A stretch of 43,643 bases of DNA from Gammaproteobacteria bacterium (GTDB lineage Bacteria; Pseudomonadota; Gammaproteobacteria; Pseudomonadales; Oleiphilaceae): NCBI GenBank assembly GCA_002747055.1, contig PDSQ01000005.1, forward strand, positions 1 through 43,643, read 5' to 3'. Every line of letters begins with the position of its first letter. Position 1 is the first letter of the stretch. Under the pieces are notes generated by a model, which saw only the letters and a program-made list of their open reading frames with translations, searched no databases and was not told where the DNA came from. This document shows positions 9,216 to 18,600 of this stretch, piece after piece. A program made the translations under genes and the position numbers.

Positions 9216-11316
9216 ATGATGAAACCAAAGGCTACTCACTTCTTTCCTGTCATTATGGCAGGCTGCCTGACGATTGCCGGAGCCACTGGCGTTCAGGCTG
9301 TGACTCTGGACGAGGTGTTACGGGATGTGGTGACCACCAACCCGTCTGTTCTGGAAAAACAAAAGGCCTATAATGCCGCATTGGCCGAACAGAAAGATGC
9401 CAGAAGCGGCTATTTGCCGAAGGTGATTTTTACCGGTGATGCTTTACGCCTATATCAACGAAGCCAGCCAGGTCAGTTTCGATACCATTGCCGCCTATCT
9501 GAACGTACTCAAATACCAGGAACTGCGGGAACTTGCGATGCAAAATGTGGTGACCCATGAAAACTTGCTGGAGAATATCCGGATGCAGGTGGAGCGGGGT
9601 AAAAAAGGCCGCTCGGAGCTGGAGCGTATCAACGGGCGTATGGCGGCCGCCCAGTCGAGATTGCTGTTATCACGCAATGATTACAAAAAAGCAGTATATG
9701 AACTGCACAAGCTGCTGGGTCGATTCACTTCTGTCAATGAAATGACAATGCCACAGCTGGATACCAGCGAACTACCTGGGTCATTGCGCGAGGCGCTTGA
9801 CCTGCAGGTCAAGTTCAACCCCCAGCTAAGGGAAACCTTTTACAGCACCGCCCAGAAGCGGTATGAATACCTGAGCAAAAAAAGCGAACGTTTCGGTCGG
9901 CTGTCTCTGGAAGGCAGTGCCAATATCGAAAACGAATTCGACGATTCGGATCAATACGAAACCGATGCCAGAATCGCCCTTCGCTATCATCTGCCACTGT
10001 TCGATTCCGGGCTATCTCATCAAGCCAGAGCCGCATCCAGTCAGGTGCACCGACAACAGCAGGAAAGCTATCGTCTGCGCCGTACCCTGCTCAATGATAT
10101 TCAGCTGACCTGGGCCGCCCACAAAATGCTTGACGAGCAAATTGCGGTGCTCAAGAAAAACCTCTACTTTACCCGCCGCTCGCTGGAATCCTACAAAGAA
10201 GAATTTGTCCTTGGCCGTAGAAGCCTGATCAATATTCTCGATGCCCAGAACGAGCACCAACACGTCAACGAGCAACTGGTCGATGCAATTTATTCCCGCG
10301 AAATGGAAAAATACCGGATTCTGCTTGCCGAAGGCGTGTTATTGTCAAAACTCGGCCTGCTTAACCCACTCGCCCAACGCATGATCGACGAAGATCACCA
10401 CTATGTGCCGTTCAGCGATGACGACCTGCCGCTAAACCATGACTTCGATCAGGACGGTGTGGCAGACGATCGCGATGTCAGCGTCAATAACCCAAAAGGC
10501 ACCCAGGTCAACGAACTGGGCATCGACCAGAACTATGACAGCGGTTATCTCTTTGCCACCGCCGTTGGCAGCGTAGAAGTAGAAGAAGCCGAAAACGTCA
10601 TTGGCCGAAAAGATTCCCTGGTCAAAAAACCGATGCGACTGAACGTCACCACAAAATTTGACTTCAATGCCTTTTTGCCTGGTGGTGCGGCGCTGACGAA
10701 CACCATGAGCCAAAAGATGATGAAGCAGCTGGTCAAACAAGCCAGATCCTACAGTGTGCAAACACCGCTTTATATCACCGTCAGTACCAATGAATACGAC
10801 AATGCAGACAAAAACTATCGCCTGTCTATCGAACGTGCCTATGCCCTGAAACGCATTTTGCTTCAGCACAAGATAGACGATAAAGGCGTTTTTGTTTTTG
10901 CCGATACCAATGCCCCGAAAGGCCGCAATATCCTGCGTTTGAAATTTACCGATCAGATTACCGAATACCAGCACCAATACCAGACCCATTCGGTCACTGA
11001 CCAGATATTCGCATCGAAAGCCAATCGGATTGCCAATGTACAAAGGCTGGATGAAATAATCGATACCATCCGCCAGCATCCAGGCAAGGTGGATATCGTC
11101 CTGTATTCCAACGAGTTGCCAAACCGGGAAGACAACCGTCAGCTTGACCTGAAACGCTCGTTTTTGCTGGCCAAATATCTGGCCGAGAAAGGACTCAAAG
11201 CCGGCAAGGTGGCCATTTTCTCCTGGGGTAGCTTCGCGGAAGACCCACTGGTACCGGAAGTCAGACATGCCCGGCAATTAATGCAGTATGTGCTGAGAAA
11301 GCCGAAAAACCGTTAA
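9216..11316 (+). pseudogene. TolC-family outer-membrane factor fused to OmpA-like domains, disrupted by an internal deletion and frameshift
   Basis: This would be the outer-membrane channel of the type I exporter (LapE/AggA type). Frame A starts at ATG 9216 with a signal peptide (cut likely after GVQA) and the normal TolC N-terminus up to YLPKVIFTGD (about 9440), then runs into unrelated residues and stops at 9560. The rest continues in another frame from about 9436 (YAYINEASQ...) to 11316. It holds the remaining TolC coiled-coil, a thrombospondin-3-like Ca-binding motif (DFDQDGVADDRD, about 10441-10475) and two degenerate OmpA-like domains (cores NYRLSIERA and NRQLDLKRS). Compared with typical family members, about 50-60 residues (the first barrel strands and LFDG-type region) are missing at the junction, so it is not a one-base error. 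The downstream frame alone has no signal peptide. It is either a recent loss or an assembly fault; the remaining sequence shows no further decay. Confidence 0.8.
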
Positions 11317-11323
11317 TTATCAA

Positions 11324-11358
11324 CAAAAGAAAAAGTCGCGCCAGGGAATGGTCGCGAC
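11324..11358 (-). terminator. Terminator-like hairpin facing the minus strand
   Basis: GTCGCGCCA (11335-11343) pairs with TGG(T)CGCGAC (11349-11358), with one bulged base and a five-base loop. On the minus strand the stem is followed by TTTTTCTTTTG (down to 11324), the form of an intrinsic terminator. No minus-strand gene exists here, as both neighbours read plus. It could stop antisense transcription, or simply be a spacer hairpin between the TolC and ABC genes. Confidence 0.4.
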
Positions 11359-11425
11359 AAGAAAATAGTACCTTCAAAAACCATTACTATTAAAAACTTT
11401 TCTAAGCAAAATATTTATTACTTCT

Positions 11426-13540
11426 ATGAAACGAAGTGTTCTTGACCTGTTATCGGCCCATCTGGGCCGGCAGGGTATCGACTTGCACACCGAAACCCTT
11501 TGCCACAGCCTCGGGCTGGCCGCAGAGGCGCAGACCATTGAACCCTCCCATGTCCTGGAATTTGCCGAAAAAGCCGGTATTGCAGCCAGATTCGTTCGTC
11601 AAGACCTGGTCAGTATCCATGCCCTGACCCTGCCGGTACTGCTGATTCTGAAAGATGGTAGTGGTTGTCTGCTCAACCGGATCGACAACAACCAGGCCGA
11701 TTGTCTGTTTTCCGATCAGCTTTGCCATGGTGTGCCCATCGACGAACTGAAAGGCAACTACTCCGGCTATTGTTTTTTTCTTGGCAAGGAACCGGATAAC
11801 CTGAGCCAAGCCGGGGCGGATGTGCGCGATAAAAACGCCTGGTTCAGCCAGGCTATCAGGCGATCCCTGCCGATTTATCGCGATATTCTGATCGCCTCTT
11901 TTGCGATCAATCTGTTTGTCCTGGCCGTACCCATGTTTTCCATGAACGTCTATGACCGGGTGGTACCCAACTTTGCCACCGACACCCTTTGGGTGCTGGC
12001 CAGTGCGGTCATTATGATCATTGGCTTTGACGGGCTACTCAAGTTTTTACGGGTCAACTTTATCGAGCTGGCAACCAAAAAAAGTGACATTCTGATTTCT
12101 TCGCTGCTGTTTGAAAAAGTGATGGATCTTCGTATGGCAGCCGGCCCGCGCAATGTCGGCGGCTTTGCCAGCAATATCAAGGAATTTGATTCGATCAAGC
12201 ATTTTATGAGTTCATCGGTGATCTTGTTTGTCATCGACCTGCCCTTCGCTGTGTTGTTTCTGGGCATGATTTTTTATGTCGGCGGAGTGCTGGTCGCCAT
12301 TCCGATTGCCTGTATGCTGCTGTTGCTGGTTTATGTCGCCATTATCCGCAAACCCTTGTTTGCCAGTATTGCCGCGTCCTTTGAAGACGGTGTACAAAAA
12401 AATGCATTGCTGATTGAAAGCATTGCCGGGCTGAAAAATATCAAACTGTTCAATGCCGGCGGCAAATTCAGAGCCAGGTGGGAACGCCTGGTCAGTACGC
12501 TCGCCGGACACAGCATCAAAAGCCGGTTTTTATCCAGCTCTATTACGACAGTGATGGGCATGCTGGTACAACTGAACAGCGTTTTTGTGGTTGCCTGGGG
12601 TGTGTATCTGATTCAGGACGGTGACCTGACCATGGGCGGCCTGATTGCAGTCATGATTCTCTCCTCCAGAGCGATTTCCCCGGTCGGCCAGGTGGCCAGT
12701 CTGCTGGCCTCCTACGATCAGACCAAAGTGGCCTATTCCTCGCTGAAACAGATAATGGCTCTGCCAGCCGAACTGGAAAGCCAGCAAAACTTTCTCAATC
12801 CGAAACAGCTCGATGGTGATATCAGGTTTAAAGATGTCACCTTTACCTATCCGGGGAGCGAAAAACCCAGCGTAAGCGGGGTTTCTTTCCATATCCGGCC
12901 CGGCGAAAAGGTCGCCATTTTAGGTGCCAACGGATCAGGTAAAACCACCATCCACAAGCTGATCGCCGGGTTCTATCAGCCCCAGCAGGGCAGTATTTTG
13001 ATAGATAACCTGGATATCGCTGCTATTTCCCCGATCTTTTTACGCCAGCAAATTGCCTGCGTACCCCAGGATATTGTCCTTTTTGCCGGTACCCTGCGTG
13101 ACAATCTCACCTTGAAAAATGTACCGATAACAGATGACAACCTGATTGCAGCCATTCATCTGGCCGGACTGGAACCCTTGATTGAAGGCTGTCCCCAGGG
13201 GCTGGCTATGCCCATCAGTGAAGGTGGTGCCAATCTGTCCGGCGGCCAGCGTCAGGCCATCGCCATTGCCAGAGCGTTTACCGGCAGCCCGACCATTGCC
13301 CTGCTCGATGAACCCAGCCACTCTATGGACGGCAAAAGTGAAACCGAGTTCGTTCGCCGACTCGAAGCCAGTACCCGGGATAGGACGTTAATTGTCTCCA
13401 GTCACAAAAACGCCCTGTTATCTCTGGTCAACCGGGTCATCGTGATCGACCAGGGTCGAATTGTTTTCGATAATTCGAAGCAGAAATTTATGCAAACCTT
13501 CTATGGCCAAAAACCGGCCGTCAAGGACAAACAGGCGTGA
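11426..13540 (+). CDS. Type I secretion ABC transporter (LapB/HlyB family)
   Basis: Inner-membrane ATPase that would drive export of the giant adhesin. The 704 residues have the family layout: an N-terminal C39-like domain (about 1-125) without the catalytic Cys-containing DCG motif, so substrate-binding rather than cleaving; a membrane domain with about six helices (about 150-430); and a nucleotide-binding domain with Walker A GANGSGKTT (500-508), signature LSGGQ (604-608), Walker B IALLDE (624-629) and switch His660. The family's usual DEPTSAMD is DEPSHSMD here. The ATG at 11426 has only a weak ribosome site, and an AT-rich 67-bp stretch lies before it. Its stop overlaps the next gene's GTG start by four bases, indicating coupled translation. 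Confidence 0.93.
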   Translation: MKRSVLDLLSAHLGRQGIDLHTETLCHSLGLAAEAQTIEPSHVLEFAEKAGIAARFVRQDLVSIHALTLPVLLILKDGSGCLLNRIDNNQADCLFSDQLCHGVPIDELKGNYSGYCFFLGKEPDNLSQAGADVRDKNAWFSQAIRRSLPIYRDILIASFAINLFVLAVPMFSMNVYDRVVPNFATDTLWVLASAVIMIIGFDGLLKFLRVNFIELATKKSDILISSLLFEKVMDLRMAAGPRNVGGFASNIKEFDSIKHFMSSSVILFVIDLPFAVLFLGMIFYVGGVLVAIPIACMLLLLVYVAIIRKPLFASIAASFEDGVQKNALLIESIAGLKNIKLFNAGGKFRARWERLVSTLAGHSIKSRFLSSSITTVMGMLVQLNSVFVVAWGVYLIQDGDLTMGGLIAVMILSSRAISPVGQVASLLASYDQTKVAYSSLKQIMALPAELESQQNFLNPKQLDGDIRFKDVTFTYPGSEKPSVSGVSFHIRPGEKVAILGANGSGKTTIHKLIAGFYQPQQGSILIDNLDIAAISPIFLRQQIACVPQDIVLFAGTLRDNLTLKNVPITDDNLIAAIHLAGLEPLIEGCPQGLAMPISEGGANLSGGQRQAIAIARAFTGSPTIALLDEPSHSMDGKSETEFVRRLEASTRDRTLIVSSHKNALLSLVNRVIVIDQGRIVFDNSKQKFMQTFYGQKPAVKDKQA

Positions 13541-14862
13541 AACAGACTATTCCCCAAGAGCAGTTAGATTATATTCGCATCTATGACCGGGCCGCACGTG
13601 AACAGCATTACTCCGGCTCCAGAATCATTGTGTTGAGTCTGGTACTGATTCTGGTAATGCTGGTTGTCTGGGCCAAATATGCCACTATCGATGAAGTCAC
13701 CCGTGGTATGGGCGTGGTCATTCCATCCGGCAAAATTCAGACGGTACAAAATCTGGAAGGTGGCATTGTCGAAGAATTGCTGGTTCGCGATGGAGATCAA
13801 GTCGTCAAAGGCCAGGCGCTGATCAAAATAAAAAACCAGCAATTCGAAAGCATATTCAAAGAATCAAAATCCACGATAAACGGCCTTGCCCTGGAAATCG
13901 CCCGACTCAGAGCCGAGCTTAACCATACCCCGCTGGTCATCGACCCCGAATTAAAAACAATCGTGCCGGCGATTGCCCGAATCCAAAGCCAGCTATACGA
14001 ATCAAACACCCGTTTTTTGCTCAACCAGCAACGTATCCTGGAGGAAAAAATCAAGCAGAAACAGGCTCAAATCGACAAATACCGGCTGCAAATCAAACAT
14101 CTTGCTAAAAAAGCCAGACTCCTCAAACAACAGATTGACATTACCCAACCGCTGGTGGAGAGAAAAATAGAATCGCAAACGGATTTTCTCGACTTGCAGC
14201 GCAAACAGGCCGATATCATCGAGCAAAAGGAATTAGCCTCCTCTTCCATTCCTGAACTGAAAAGCCAGATTGCCGAAATGCAAAAGAAAAAAGAGGAACT
14301 GGCCATTACGTTCAGAACCAGGGCACAAAAAGAACTCAGCGAAGCCCTGACCCGAAAAGCCTCCCTGGTCGAAAAACAGGCGACCTTCAAGGACCAAGTC
14401 AGCCGAACTCTGGTCACTGCACCCTCGGCAGGCATTGTCAAACAGATTCATGTCAATACCCTGGGCCAGGTGGTCAAACCGGGCATGGATCTGGTCGAAA
14501 TCGTACCTCTGGAAGACAACCTGCTGGTCGAAGCCAGAATCCGCCCATCGGACATCGCCTTTCTGCACCCGGGCCAGAAAGCTACGGTAAAGGTCACCGC
14601 CTATGATTTTTCAATCTACGGCGGTCTGCCGGGCCGGGTAGAAAGAATTAGTGCCGACACGTTGGAAGACGAACGCAACCAGACTTATTTCCTGGTGGAA
14701 ATCGTCACTCCGAAGACCAACCTCGGCACCAAAGACAAACCCCTTGAAATCATCCCGGGTATGACCGTCTCGGTCGATATTATCACCGGCAAAAAAACCA
14801 TTCTGTCCTATATCCTGAAACCCCTGCTCAAGGCGAAACAAAATGCCCTGACGGAAAGGTAA
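13537..14862 (+). CDS. HlyD-family type I secretion periplasmic adaptor (LapC-like)
   Basis: Membrane-fusion protein that joins the ABC transporter to the outer-membrane channel. It has 441 residues, the normal size. One N-terminal membrane helix (about 28-48, IIVLSLVLILVMLVVWA) is followed by a lipoyl half-motif (GKIQTVQNLEGGIVEELLV), a long coiled-coil hairpin (about 95-280), the second lipoyl half (VTAPSAGIVKQIHV) and a beta-barrel with the conserved PGMTVSVDI end. The GTG start at 13537 overlaps the ABC gene's TGA (GTGA), so the two are translated together. Most similar in architecture to LapC/PrtE-type adaptors. Confidence 0.93.
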   Translation: MKQTIPQEQLDYIRIYDRAAREQHYSGSRIIVLSLVLILVMLVVWAKYATIDEVTRGMGVVIPSGKIQTVQNLEGGIVEELLVRDGDQVVKGQALIKIKNQQFESIFKESKSTINGLALEIARLRAELNHTPLVIDPELKTIVPAIARIQSQLYESNTRFLLNQQRILEEKIKQKQAQIDKYRLQIKHLAKKARLLKQQIDITQPLVERKIESQTDFLDLQRKQADIIEQKELASSSIPELKSQIAEMQKKKEELAITFRTRAQKELSEALTRKASLVEKQATFKDQVSRTLVTAPSAGIVKQIHVNTLGQVVKPGMDLVEIVPLEDNLLVEARIRPSDIAFLHPGQKATVKVTAYDFSIYGGLPGRVERISADTLEDERNQTYFLVEIVTPKTNLGTKDKPLEIIPGMTVSVDIITGKKTILSYILKPLLKAKQNALTER

Positions 14863-14903
14863 TATCAGCATTCATGAAATCTATACCTCTCCCAACCACA
14901 TCT

Positions 14904-14919
14904 AGGGCATAATAGCCCT
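14904..14919 (+). other. Small hairpin after the type I secretion operon
   Basis: AGGGC (14904-14908) and GCCCT (14915-14919) form a five-pair stem with loop ATAATA, 42 bp after the adaptor gene. There is no T-run, so it is at most a weak mRNA end structure. The rest of 14863-15099 is AT-rich upstream DNA for the lectin gene. Confidence 0.3.
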
Positions 14920-14997
14920 CGTACCGGCAGATATGGCGCCTACCCCTACAAAATCAATCTCAACGGTTTTCCGGTCGGCTTTTTTCGTTTTGTTCAG

Positions 14998-15025
14998 TTT
15001 CAGTTTAGCTTTTCCGTTCTATACT
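14998..15025 (+). promoter_or_regulatory. Possible sigma-70 promoter of the lectin gene
   Basis: A good -10 box TATACT (15020-15025) lies about 75 bp before the lectin ATG. The best -35 (TTTCAG, 14998-15003, spacer 16) is poor. The gap from the adaptor gene and the separate ribosome site (AGAAGAGG, about 15087-15094) make an own promoter plausible. Confidence 0.3.
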
Positions 15026-15099
15026 GATAAGCTAATTAAATCCAATACCCGGATCAAACCCACCCTGTTTTATTTCAGTGATACCAGAAGAGGTTATAT

Positions 15100-15603
15100 A
15101 TGTTAAAAAAAATTACTGTTTTTCTACTGTTAAGCAGTGTACTGAGCACCGCACAGGCAGGCTTGCCCGATGCGAGCAAATTGCAAGCGCTCAAGCAGGG
15201 TTTGCAAAAACAACTGGATGCGTTCAAGCTGGTCAAGAATTCTTCTGGTCAATGCCTTGCGCTGGATATGGCCAACGTAAAAATCAGCGGCTCCACGGCG
15301 TTGCTGCAGAATTGTACCGGCAAGCCAAATCAGAGATGGAGTATTAGGAATGGCATCATATCCAACCCGGCCAAACTTTGTATACAACCGGTAAAAAACG
15401 ACAAAGGCGAAACACTGCTGCAGGCAATGACCTGCACGGGTAAGCCACACCAAATATGGCAAATCGTGACTAATCCGGACAAGCGGATCGAAATCAGGAA
15501 AGACAAGCAATGTCTTGGTGTGGTCAGCCGCAAAAATGGCTTTGCGCTGGCGCTTGAACCCTGTGTTGCAAAAAATGCCAACCAGAAATGGACTCACCAA
15601 TAG
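15100..15603 (+). CDS. Secreted ricin-type beta-trefoil lectin
   Basis: A 167-residue protein with a clear signal peptide (LLLSSVLSTAQA, cut after Ala20), so periplasmic or secreted. The mature part is a single ricin-B-like trefoil: three QxW motifs (QRW 78-80, QIW 118-120, QKW 162-164) about 40 residues apart, each lobe with its own cysteine pair (52/72, 94/112, 138/155). Such folds bind sugars; no catalytic domain is attached. It lies on the same strand as the adhesin secretion genes, 237 bp behind them, and is convergent with tamB. A role in binding surface polysaccharide beside the adhesin is inference from position only. Confidence 0.85.
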   Translation: MLKKITVFLLLSSVLSTAQAGLPDASKLQALKQGLQKQLDAFKLVKNSSGQCLALDMANVKISGSTALLQNCTGKPNQRWSIRNGIISNPAKLCIQPVKNDKGETLLQAMTCTGKPHQIWQIVTNPDKRIEIRKDKQCLGVVSRKNGFALALEPCVAKNANQKWTHQ

Positions 15604-15617
15604 GAGGTTTCGATCGC

Positions 15618-15653
15618 GTGGCTTTGACTTGATCGGATCGACAGCAAAGCCAC
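15618..15653. terminator. Hairpin between convergent lectin and tamB genes
   Basis: A perfect nine-pair stem, GTGGCTTTG (15618-15626) with CAAAGCCAC (15645-15653), has an 18-base loop containing a smaller GATCGGATC palindrome. It lies 14 bp after the lectin stop and touches the tamB stop, so it may serve both strands. There is no T-run on either side, so it is an mRNA end structure rather than a textbook terminator. Confidence 0.45.
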
Positions 15654-18600
15654 TATCGACTGAGGCGGTAACTGAAATCGATACCACTTTCTCGGTCTCC
15701 GGCAACACCCTCGACGCCCAACTTGTCGTTGAAATCGTAACGCAGATTAAAGGTTTTTTCGGCCTCGAAAATATCGAACGCCAGGCTGACAAACAGATTG
15801 GGTCGAAGATAGGTACCCAAAGCCAGCTCCGTCCGCTTATCACCGATATAGGGGGCTCCGGTCACGATATAGGACAGAATGTTCTTTTCATCCATCGAGG
15901 GTTCGGAAAACAGGATTAATTGCGGCTCGCTGAGCCGACCACGAATATGAACTCCGGCTTTTTTCACCTTGTCAATGCCGGCGTTGTTCGATCCTATTTC
16001 ACGTATCGGACGATACGCTTCAATATCCAGGGTTGGATTGTCTACCGGCCCGCCCGAAAATATTACCCTGCCCTTATCAATCACCAAATCCTGATTGTAT
16101 TTACGGAATCGGCCATCTACTATCTGCACTTCACCAAACGCGTTAGGCAATGCCAAAGCAGGATCGAGCAGGAGGTCTATGCCCCCGGCAATCCGGCTAT
16201 TGAAACCAACGACAGACAAATTGATATTGTTCCCCAGTGCTATCGCCACTTTACCATCGACATTAAACAACTGTTCTTCTTCCTTTCGCTGTGCTTCGCT
16301 CGTGGTATCGACAATCACCACATCGCGCGATGCAGTGACTGCGGCAGCGCCGCCATCAGACTCTCCGACCACGATATCCGGGGTAATTTCAGCGGCAGGA
16401 ATGACGACTGACCCACTGACCGAGACACCATCGGGTTCAATCTGTAATTTCAGGTTCGGCGAAACCTGGGCATTGACCACCGGCAAATCCACAGCGGTCA
16501 GATTTTGCCCATCAATCTGAACTTGTCCCTGCCAATTCTCCGGACTGTGATAGCGAGCATGACTGGTAATTTTGAGCCAGCCCTGCCCCGAAACCAAATC
16601 GATAGTCGATTTTGCCCTGCCCTGTTCATCCGCAATCAAAGACGCACTGATTTTCTCCAATGACAAACCAACACCTGGAACAAAAAGGCTGGCATCTTTG
16701 ACAGACAAAGCTACATTTATTCTCGGCTTCGCCAGTTTGCCATTGGCTGTCGCCCTGCCGTCAATCGCCCCTTTGACTTTTTCTATTTGAGGAACGAAGG
16801 CAGGAATAAGACTGAAGTCCTCGATCCGAGTATCCAGAGTCGCCTGTATTGTCTGATCTTCGCTTACAGGTATACGATTGAACCCGGGAAGTGCCGCTTC
16901 CGTGGTGATAATACTGTTTGTCAAAAGCGCAAACTCGCCCTGCGTAGTCAACCCCGTTTTATCAATGTTGAGATCGATTCTGCCCCCGTCATGATGCAAC
17001 TCCTTTATCTCACCGTCCAGTTCGGTTTTCACCATACCTTTACTCAAGCGCACTGTCGCTGTGGAACGAATGGCTTGATTATCGGCAACACTGGCAACGA
17101 CATCGGCATCGATTTCAGTGCCGGTTATCGCGATGCCAACGGGTAGCCAGTGAGCAGCGACAAATTCCATCGGCAAATCACGCAAAGTCAGATTCAAGAT
17201 CGATTTATCGGGTTGCCAGCCTAGTCTGGTGCAGAGTGAGGCGGTCACATGAGACTCCGATGGGTCAGGCTCGAAACATGCCGCCGATTGCGCCCCACCC
17301 AGCGCCAGCTTTTTTTTATCCAGATAAAGTGACGTGTTTTCCGCAAGATGCCAGCGGCCGAATAATTCGGTGGCCAATCTTATATCCTCGACCCAGCCAG
17401 ACCACGCCTGAACCTTGTGGGTGTAGCCTCCTTGCAAGGTCAGTGCCAGCTCTTCTTCCAGCGTTGCCAGAGAGGCGTGAATTTTATGCTCGGTAATTTT
17501 ACCCTGGGTATTCAGGGACAAGGTTTTCAACCGGGTTTGACCGGATTGCGCCATGTGTTTTGCGTTCAGATCGACAACCAGCCTGTCTTTCAACACATTC
17601 AGATCGATCGCCCCGTCGAGCTTGCCTAACGACCATTGCTCAAATCCCAAATCGGTACCCTTCAGGTTAACCGCCAGATGCGGGGTATCGGGATGCCCCG
17701 ATACAGAAGCCTGGACGTTTAGCTTACCTTTGGCCTGAGGCAGCAGCGTCGATACATCAGGTGCGCTCACTGTCACTTGTGCAGCGATATCGGTGGCATG
17801 TTTATCCGCTTTAAAGCGACCATGACCTGCAATCTGAGTAGATCCTGACAACAGTTGCAACTGCTTGATTTGATAGTCAGACCCAGCGACCGCGATCTGA
17901 CTTTTAGCCAGTAACGGATAGTCTCTTAACCGGCCACTGAGTTGATAAAGATCCAGCGTGGCATCCAATTCTTTGGTCAAGGTTCCTCGAGTGTCGAGGC
18001 GCAACGCCAATTGTCCGGGCCAGTCCGACCATCGCTTGCCCGGATTCACGCCATCACCGGTAACACGAACATTCCAGTCCACCACTGGTTTCCAGTTCGC
18101 CTGCCCCTCGATAGCAATTTTTCCACCCAACGAAGCCAGAACCGCATCGAATTGTTGCAGACCCTGTTGATTGCCATTGGCGTTGACCTGCATCTGTATA
18201 TCAGGCAATTGACGGCCTGCAACCTGCCCAGTCAAGTCCAGGTGGTAGGTATCGGCATTGCCCTGGATCACGAGCCGGCCGGTTCGACTCGTTAGCTCTG
18301 CCGAATTCAACAAAGGCCACTGCAGGTTTTGCCAATCAAGGGTCAGGTTATTTGCACCGGATAAATCCAGATTCACCGCTCCGGCTATCTGCATGGCAGC
18401 GGCAGTCGGCAGCAGGTTCAATTCGAATTGTTCGATCCTTAGCGTACTATCCGTGAAACTGGCCAGCAGCTTTTGTTGCAGTGACAGCGCCGACGGCCAG
18501 TCGGGCCAGAATTCGGTCAGTTTGATACCATGACTGTCAAGCTCCAGATGGCCCTGTATAGTCGGCTGGAAATAAACCATACCCTTGGCGTTTATTGCGC

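Noticed and set aside
10432..11277. Minus-strand open frame of 281 codons under the OmpA-like part of the tolC gene
   Set aside because: It lies fully inside the tolC-ompA frame, has no start signal or recognisable domain, and the plus-strand frame is clearly coding.
15130..15843. Minus-strand open frame of 237 codons under the lectin gene
   Set aside because: The plus strand here encodes a signal peptide and three QxW motifs, and the minus frame also runs into tamB in another frame.
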